From the NCBI GenBank assembly GCA_001603665.1, contig LUZN01000022.1, forward strand, positions 1 through 55,875: a stretch of DNA of 55,875 nucleotides. The letters are read 5' to 3'. The stretch comes from Bacteroidales bacterium Bact_22. Lineage in GTDB: Bacteria > Bacteroidota > Bacteroidia > Bacteroidales > F082. Both the position numbers and the translations under genes were made by a program. The notes under the pieces are model-generated. The model made no database searches. It saw only the letters and a list, made by a program, of their open reading frames with translations, and was not told the origin of the DNA. Shown piece by piece: positions 50,701 through 55,875 of the stretch (its first letter is position 1; every line of letters starts with the position of its first letter).

Positions 50701-52049
50701 GTACCGCCGTACTGCATCTTAGCACCGTTTTTCCAGATACCTCTAAGGAGGAGGTAGTACTCAGGAGCTGTCTTAGGGTCACCGTTGATTGATGATGAGG
50801 TGTTATCGTGATACACGAAACGACGCATACCGTAACGTTCATCATCGACGATGCCGTTGCCGAAGTTCACACCGTTGATACTCTCATCACAGAGTTGGTT
50901 TCCTAATGAGTCGTATTTAGGGTTATCAATTCCATCTGGATCGAGGTAAGGGCCCTGGAAGAAGTCGACACCGACCGCTGGAGGGTTGGCACCGTAAGCT
51001 TCTGTCTGACCGCTACCATCGATGGCGGCACCGTTGTAACCGTAACCGAGACCACGGCTCACGTCGCAACCAACGTAGTCGTCCTTAGCATAACCAAGGT
51101 CAACGTCGGTCCAAGGTGAGAAGTATGTGTTGGTCAAGGTGTAAGTTGAACGGTTGATGATCTCGTAGCTGTAGAAAGTCATGTTGTTGATCTCATCATT
51201 TGTTGCGAAAGCAAATGCTTGAGCTCTGATTTCCATACCGATAGCATCACCGCCTGTCTCAGTGTGTGAGTTACCTTTATCGTTGAACACCCACCAGATT
51301 GTCTGGTCACCCTTGATCACCTGGTCGGAAAGGATTGAACCGTAAACTGTTCCGGCATAAATCTCTTCCATTGTAGGAGTCTGAGTGTGGCAGAGTTCAT
51401 TGGTGATGTCATAATAAGGATAGTCACCCTGTGTCGGGTCGTAAGTACCATCATTGTCTCTATCATAGAAAGGAGCCAGATAGTAGCTCATTCCTCTTGA
51501 CGGGTCGCCGTGAGCTGGCCAGTTCATGATGTTAGCCGGGATTTCATAACCTGGAACCGGAATACCGTTGTCGTCGCAGTTCTGGAGGAAATCGTCGACT
51601 TCAGCACGAGTGATGTTGTACATCTTATCGTATTCCATACATGTAGCGGCGTCGATAGATGCTGTACCATCAACTGTAAGAGGACCAGTCCAGAAGTCGT
51701 TACCTTCCTGACGGAAACGGATAGCGGCGCACTTCAACTGGTTGTTGACGTCCATACCTGCAATCCAAAGAGAACCGGCATACAATGATGTTGCGGAACC
51801 GTTGGCAGGGATGTAGTATTTAGCACCTGAACCGCCCGGAAGATCCCACCACATATCACCACCGGCGTTGACACGCACTCTAGCGTTGTTGATGTTCAAC
51901 CAAGCATACGTTGAAGATGGTGTACATCCAGCAGTGGTTTGTTTCAGATTCCGAGACTGAGGGCCATTCATCTGAACCTTCTCGGCTCTTACTTCAGTTA
52001 CACTTGCAATAAGAAATGCAACAGTTAATAAACGAATTATAGTCTTCAT
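47715..52049 (-). CDS. 1444-residue exported protein with T9SS-like C-terminal tail
   Basis: Signal peptide MKTIIRLLTVAFLIASVTEVRA. The body is Asp/Gly/Tyr/Trp-rich with many small calcium-site-like turns (for example DRDNDGTYDPTQGDYPYYD) and no enzyme motif that I recognise. The C-terminus reads VIPNPYYAYDNYELN, then VVTIYTVNGNKIRQF, IDWDLTNHANTPIASGIYII and FYCAMRQVDLNTF, the strand pattern of a T9SS/por sorting domain in the variant often seen near PorV-like genes. It is predicted to be exported to the surface and either anchored or part of an outer-membrane assembly. It lies between the TonB receptor (22-base gap) and the PorV/PorQ-family gene (33-base gap). Codons are of the high-expression type. 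Confidence 0.85.
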   Translation of the reverse strand: MKTIIRLLTVAFLIASVTEVRAEKVQMNGPQSRNLKQTTAGCTPSSTYAWLNINNARVRVNAGGDMWWDLPGGSGAKYYIPANGSATSLYAGSLWIAGMDVNNQLKCAAIRFRQEGNDFWTGPLTVDGTASIDAATCMEYDKMYNITRAEVDDFLQNCDDNGIPVPGYEIPANIMNWPAHGDPSRGMSYYLAPFYDRDNDGTYDPTQGDYPYYDITNELCHTQTPTMEEIYAGTVYGSILSDQVIKGDQTIWWVFNDKGNSHTETGGDAIGMEIRAQAFAFATNDEINNMTFYSYEIINRSTYTLTNTYFSPWTDVDLGYAKDDYVGCDVSRGLGYGYNGAAIDGSGQTEAYGANPPAVGVDFFQGPYLDPDGIDNPKYDSLGNQLCDESINGVNFGNGIVDDERYGMRRFVYHDNTSSSINGDPKTAPEYYLLLRGIWKNGAKMQYGGTAVPGAAGTVGPACDFMFPYDSDPCNWGTGGQTPGGGFNQNGFYWSEETGNNGQPNPVNDRRFMQSAGPFTLRSGAVNYITFGVPWARATTGKPWSSVELLRKVDDKCQSMFDNCFKVLDGPTAPDLTIRELDKKLIIYLSNSETSNNAHEDYAEIDPNIPEHDSLGNPYDRYFRFEGYQIYQLADAEVSVDQLTDESKARLIFQCDVKNSVSRIVNFIYNDHIGYSVPTIMVEGGDNGISHSFVVTQDQFTMNNDPTLVNHHTYYFMAIAYSYNNYSEYIPDQTQGEGQKLPYLAGRKNIKLYSAIPHKIVNGTIINSSYGDQPVITRWTGYGNGGNHVEMSDADVQELLSRPIASADNQFGDPTYPIIYHPTYKRGYGPVNVKIVDPLNVKPTDYAIWYHDFQDITVEHLTGDAAITGDHATKKAFKWTLKDLTTGEEFESDTTTQLANEKIFIDRGISVNILQPWEIGPYSIGTTNDKSTYKVLAPKNGLITTSVTYADSSNRWLAGIRDSDAIPSNPLNWIRSGTYVDQDNGANNDFSMSSSSSGTSKPYDPDANYESIAEGSWAPYMLTCLNGGAANPAPLFDGNSRSDSIFQRIGSIDIVLTADQSKWTRCPVFEMCQNQNLSQNGAKPFALRRAPSVDKNGNPAAADYATALTMDPSDDPEAANYISAFGMGWFPGYAYEIETGVRLNLGFGEDSFYPGLNGRDMMFNPPALSEASAEGGSLFGDEVIFDQLSGTPLFGGKHYVYIFQMHTGTSLASSGYSLDFKVPAYDGGKFLHDGLHYIDNITREALQKVFRVTYWALPGWVGMPMAVAGKEWLPKNNPVKISIRIAKPYKEGYAHIPLEVVTDDLYDTVNHKGYLPYYTFTTKGYGPTLNNADKGESDLDLIKVIPNPYYAYDNYELNALTHKVKIANLPDKCVVTIYTVNGNKIRQFKKDDSSVTSIDWDLTNHANTPIASGIYIIHVKDNVNGGEHTVKFYCAMRQVDLNTF

Positions 52050-52071
52050 ATTACCAGTATTTATTTTCTGT

Positions 52072-55000
52072 TTAGAAGTTAAAGATCATACCAATTCTAA
52101 TCTGACGAGGCTTTGAATAGTGACCCGGGTCGTTGACATACAAGCTGTACAACTCGCGGTATGAATCAGCATTTGTCTGATTTTGAATTTCACGCTGCCA
52201 TTCTGGAGCTGAGAGGTAACCGTCATCATCAGGGTTACCGGTTGCATGGTAAACACCTATGATATTCTTCGCGTTAAGCACGTTGAGCACTTGGAAATAG
52301 ACGTTGAGGTAAGCTGGACGCTTGTCGCCGTCTTTCTTTCCGATGTTAAGGTCGAAGTCTCTGTCGATCTTCATATCGAAACGGAATGCCCAAGGCATAC
52401 GTGAGCCGTAGAATGAACCCTTCAAGATGTTGGTTGAGTTACCTTGAGGTGAGTTGATGTTGCTTGCTGCAGTGTAAGGAGTACCTGAACCACCCTGCAT
52501 TGTGATAGCGACACCTGTGTTGGCGAGCCACTGGATAGGCTTCTTGCCTGACTTCTCGCGTTTCGAGACAGGACCGTTGTAGTCCTTGCCGTCAGCGAAG
52601 CGGTAATCCAAAGTCACGTTGAACTGGTGACGACGGTCCCAAGGCATTGGGAAGGTTGAACGCAAGTTAGGAACACCAGCTGCAATCAAAGCACTCATGG
52701 TTGATGTTGAAGCACCTGTAGCGTTGGTATATTGTAAGGTGTAAGAAGCACGCAGACGAACGTTCTTGGTTCTACGTAAGTCGTATGATGCTGTGATACC
52801 CTTAACAGTACCGAAGTCTAAGTTACTGTATGATGTATAATCCTTAGGATAAGCACCTGTGTAACGGTACATCTGGATCATGTTACGCAACTCCTTATAA
52901 TATGCTGTGATTGTCATTGACGATGTGTTGGTCAGCTTCTGGGTGAAACCGAGCTCATAGTCGATGGTCTGCGACGGCTTCAAAGCAGGGTTGTTGAGAG
53001 TACCGCTCTCCTGCTCGAAGTAGTAGTAATCATAGATATTGGTGTGGATGTTCGAAGGACGCTGTGTCAAGACGTCGTAGTGAGCGAAGAACAAAGCGTC
53101 GTCGGAAATCGGGAATGAGAAGGAGATACGTGGCATCACTGTCCATTGTGGGCTGTAGTCCTTGAATGAGTTGATGTCGACATGTGACTGATCTTTATCC
53201 TTGACCCATGCTGTGACACCGCTACCGGCGTTCAAAGTGGTCGGGTCGCTGATTTCAGCACCTTCTGCATTGTACCAAGTGTTCTCGTAACGATAACCCA
53301 TGACTTGGGTAATATCCTTAATATTATTAACGTACACTGCGTAGTCCTCACCGATGTTACCAGGAACGTCGACTGTTGAACCGTTAGGAAGGACGATCTT
53401 ACCATTGCTGATCTTATCGCCTACTGTGTAGTAATCATAAAGGATATATGGGTCTTTCAAGACTTTCTGGTTAGCATCGAAACGGTCGACACGGACACCG
53501 ACGTTGAAGATGAGGTCTTTGAATGCGAACTTATCCTGGAGGTAACCAGCCATGTAGATAGGTCTGAACGAACCCACCGGACGTGTGTAGTTACCGTTTT
53601 CATCGGTCTCTGTGAAGAAGTCTTCAAAGCTCGGCTGTTTCTTGAGTTTCTTACCAAGGTAATCATAGCCGTAGTATCCGACATATGAGTTACCGTCCTG
53701 TGTCAACTCGTCAGGAGTGAACATGCTGATATCGAAGCCATCGTTGAGATAAGCCTTGTGCATGACACCGTCTTTATCGTAGTATTCGATTGAGTTGTCG
53801 TTGAAGTCGTATGAGTCGGTGTTAATCCAATCGACGCCTGTGACGCTGAGTCCGAGAGCTGAACGGAGGTTCTTGTCGAACTGATACTGGTCGGCGGCGT
53901 TGTACATTCTGTAGTACTTGATTGTATCGACGAAGCCGTCGTAACTCACGATTTCAGGATGGTTAACATCCAACTGGTCGATGTGGAAGTTAGCGAGGTT
54001 TCTCATGAGGTACCACAAGCTACGACCACCAATGCTCCATGATCTGCTGTTACGCTGCTCATACTGGAGACCGAACTTGATTTCGTGGTTACCGACTGTC
54101 ATAGCTGTTGCGAGGTTGACACCAAACTGGTCGCTCTCGCTGTATCCGTAGTTCGACTGGATTGTACCAGGAGCATAATACATTCCGTAGAATGCTGATG
54201 GCGACTGTGAGTTAAGCAAGCCGTGGCTCAACTGGAGGTAGTCGAAGTTGGTGTAGTGACCTGCCGGATCATCATACAAATCGTAAACCATCGAGGTATA
54301 GTTGGCCAGCAACGGGTTGTAGTCGGCTGGACGGAATGCTACCAATGTATCATAGTCCCATGAGTTGGTGTGCCACACGTTGGTGTATGTGTGACCGTTG
54401 ACTGTGATAGCTGTATCCATCTGGTAGGTAGGGGTCTTGTAGATGGTATATTTACCAAGGTAACCATACTTCCAGATATCCTTCTTGTGATCAGGATCGT
54501 AGCTCTTACCATTAACTCTCGAGTAGTCGATCTGCAAGCTGTAGTAGAAGTTCTTGATCAGTGAGGTGCTTTCAGGAGCCGTTGGGAATCTCTGGGTGAA
54601 ACGACCGTAGACACGCCAGTTCTGGTAGTCGTACATGCCGTTTTTCTCGTAGTTGAAGTATTCATGATTACGGCTTCCATCGTGTTCTCTCGATCTGATG
54701 TAACTACCACCCACTGTGAGGTTGATGGTCTCAGTTGTACGGATACTGATGTTACCTGTTGTATTGATTGTCCAGTTTGAAGTGTTCTGTGAGTTCTTCA
54801 CATACTCCATCGAGCCCATTCTGGTAAATTCACCGTTCGGGTAAACACCTTCACCGTCAGCACCGACGCGAAGCGGGTGCTCCTTGATGTAATCGAGCCA
54901 GCTGTCACTTGCTTTGTAGTGACCGATTGCTGTGATCCATCCGTCTTTGTTACGGGTGAACTCACCTGACACGAAGAATCCCAAGAGAGCTGTCTCTGAC

Positions 55001-55782
55001 TTCTTACCCTTGATGAGCGGACCCTGAGCGTTGACGCCAACTCTGGTGTGGCCGTAGCCGTCGAGTGACTGCTCAACTTCCAAGCCTGCGCCGAATGTTC
55101 TCGAAGGGCCTTTAGTGGTCATGTTGATGATACCACCAGTCACGTCACCGTACATAGCCGGAGTACCGGAAAGCATAACCTCGACCTGGTCGATAGCCGA
55201 CTGAGGGACCGAGTGGCTTCCGATGACGCGGACACCGTCGATGTAGTAGACTGTACCTTCAGAACGGGCACCACGCATGTTGCCGACCTCACCGTCTTGC
55301 GAGAACACACCACCGACGGTGGCCGCGACTGCTTCTGCCGAACGGTTAGGCATCTTCGCGATTTCCTCTGCGGTGATGGTAGCACCAGCCGATGTCTGGT
55401 CCTTTGAGATCAAAGGCACCTTGTAGTCGACGATCTCAACAGCATCCAGCACTTCCGACTGCATGCTCATCTTGATGTCCTGGAAGGTGATTTTGTTACC
55501 TGAAATCACAACGCCCTTCATGACGAAGGTGTTGTAACCAACGAATGTTGCTCTCAGGTCGTACGTTCCCGGAGGAATAGGGTTGATGTCGTAGTTACCG
55601 TCAAAGTCGGTACTGGCACCTCCCACCTGCGTACCGCCGTTCTCCAAAACGACGTTGGCAAATGCGATAGGCTCGCCAGTGTCTTTGTCAGTAATGACAC
55701 CCTTCAGACGACCTTGCTGTGCAAGCGCTAACGACCACGACGTCAGCACAATGCAGAATAAAAATAGTAATTTTTTTAACAT
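52072..55782 (-). CDS. TonB-dependent receptor with N-terminal carboxypeptidase-regulatory-like domain
   Basis: 1236 residues, complete. Signal peptide (LLFLFCIVLTSWSLALAQ); CarboxypepD_reg-like domain (GRLKGVITDKDTGEPIAFAN to about residue 110); plug domain (SAEAVAATVGGVFSQDGEVG, RGARSEGTVYYIDGVRV, YGDVTGGIINMTTKG); then a 22-strand barrel ending in QIRIGMIFNF with the terminal Phe. No susD-like partner follows; instead a giant exported protein and a PorV/PorQ-family barrel do. This suggests it is not a classical glycan SusC. Candidate promoter -7 box at 55846-55853. Confidence 0.94.
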   Translation of the reverse strand: MLKKLLFLFCIVLTSWSLALAQQGRLKGVITDKDTGEPIAFANVVLENGGTQVGGASTDFDGNYDINPIPPGTYDLRATFVGYNTFVMKGVVISGNKITFQDIKMSMQSEVLDAVEIVDYKVPLISKDQTSAGATITAEEIAKMPNRSAEAVAATVGGVFSQDGEVGNMRGARSEGTVYYIDGVRVIGSHSVPQSAIDQVEVMLSGTPAMYGDVTGGIINMTTKGPSRTFGAGLEVEQSLDGYGHTRVGVNAQGPLIKGKKSETALLGFFVSGEFTRNKDGWITAIGHYKASDSWLDYIKEHPLRVGADGEGVYPNGEFTRMGSMEYVKNSQNTSNWTINTTGNISIRTTETINLTVGGSYIRSREHDGSRNHEYFNYEKNGMYDYQNWRVYGRFTQRFPTAPESTSLIKNFYYSLQIDYSRVNGKSYDPDHKKDIWKYGYLGKYTIYKTPTYQMDTAITVNGHTYTNVWHTNSWDYDTLVAFRPADYNPLLANYTSMVYDLYDDPAGHYTNFDYLQLSHGLLNSQSPSAFYGMYYAPGTIQSNYGYSESDQFGVNLATAMTVGNHEIKFGLQYEQRNSRSWSIGGRSLWYLMRNLANFHIDQLDVNHPEIVSYDGFVDTIKYYRMYNAADQYQFDKNLRSALGLSVTGVDWINTDSYDFNDNSIEYYDKDGVMHKAYLNDGFDISMFTPDELTQDGNSYVGYYGYDYLGKKLKKQPSFEDFFTETDENGNYTRPVGSFRPIYMAGYLQDKFAFKDLIFNVGVRVDRFDANQKVLKDPYILYDYYTVGDKISNGKIVLPNGSTVDVPGNIGEDYAVYVNNIKDITQVMGYRYENTWYNAEGAEISDPTTLNAGSGVTAWVKDKDQSHVDINSFKDYSPQWTVMPRISFSFPISDDALFFAHYDVLTQRPSNIHTNIYDYYYFEQESGTLNNPALKPSQTIDYELGFTQKLTNTSSMTITAYYKELRNMIQMYRYTGAYPKDYTSYSNLDFGTVKGITASYDLRRTKNVRLRASYTLQYTNATGASTSTMSALIAAGVPNLRSTFPMPWDRRHQFNVTLDYRFADGKDYNGPVSKREKSGKKPIQWLANTGVAITMQGGSGTPYTAASNINSPQGNSTNILKGSFYGSRMPWAFRFDMKIDRDFDLNIGKKDGDKRPAYLNVYFQVLNVLNAKNIIGVYHATGNPDDDGYLSAPEWQREIQNQTNADSYRELYSLYVNDPGHYSKPRQIRIGMIFNF

Positions 55783-55845
55783 ACCTTGAATTTTTATGTT
55801 ATACTATCAAATAATTTGCTTTTTTCAGTGCACATTTTTAGGGTT

Positions 55846-55853
55846 CAAAAGTA
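55846..55853 (-). promoter_or_regulatory. -7 box for the TonB-receptor operon
   Basis: Minus-strand TACTTTTG matches TAnnTTTG, 63 bases before the ATG at 55782. The -33 region falls at the edge of the window and cannot be judged. Confidence 0.5.
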
Positions 55854-55875
55854 CAACAATTTTTTCATTCCCACA

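Overview
The window reads as a chromosomal segment of a Bacteroidota organism, most likely order Bacteroidales. The grounds are: TAnnTTTG-type -7 promoter boxes in many intergenic gaps; few recognisable Shine-Dalgarno sites; several type IX secretion (T9SS)/gliding genes (gldD, gldE, a Plug-type DUF5103 protein, a PorV/PorQ-family barrel, two proteins with T9SS-like C-terminal tails); a GH92 alpha-mannosidase; and a large CarboxypepD_reg/TonB-dependent receptor. I see no phage, transposase, plasmid or CRISPR genes.

Layout. 1-6.2 kb: secreted GH92 glycosidase, a T9SS-exported Asp-box protein, and CorA. 6.3-12.6 kb: leftward ssb-gldE-gldD operon ending in an unknown two-repeat exported protein, divergent from HU, a 29-residue mS38/COX24-like basic protein missed by length filters, and RNase E/G. 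12.6-16.8 kb: trpS-hflX-tatD-ansA. 16.9-19.5 kb: tRNA-Ser(GGA), then exbB-(unknown membrane protein)-exbD-exbD. 19.5-25.8 kb: priA, T9SS Plug, apbE, a NqrM-like small protein and tyrS.

25.9-44.4 kb is the accessory heart of the window: a surface-glycan modification locus. It holds two MBOAT O-acyltransferases, one SGNH-like partner, two AlgJ/AlgX-like paralogues flanking the second MBOAT, two LTA-synthase/phosphoglycerol-transferase-like enzymes, an acyltransferase-3 protein with an extra C-terminal domain, and a lipoprotein with a GH16-like catalytic domain. Embedded in it is a 1076-residue HcnA-HcnB-HcnC-like fusion oxidoreductase. No glycosyltransferase or polymerase is visible, so the locus looks built to decorate a polymer made elsewhere.

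44.4-55.9 kb: greA-HIT-RNA methyltransferase (leading into the second LTA-synthase-like gene), then a leftward three-gene unit of TonB-dependent receptor, 1444-residue exported protein and PorV/PorQ-family barrel.

The intergenic DNA is unusually rich in small repeats. There are heptamer tandem arrays of different sequence but the same 7-bp period, two hairpins with arms GTAGRGACG/CGTCYCTAC preceded by heptamers, and a dispersed palindromic element ending in GGAATGAC. One copy of the last lies in frame inside tatD.
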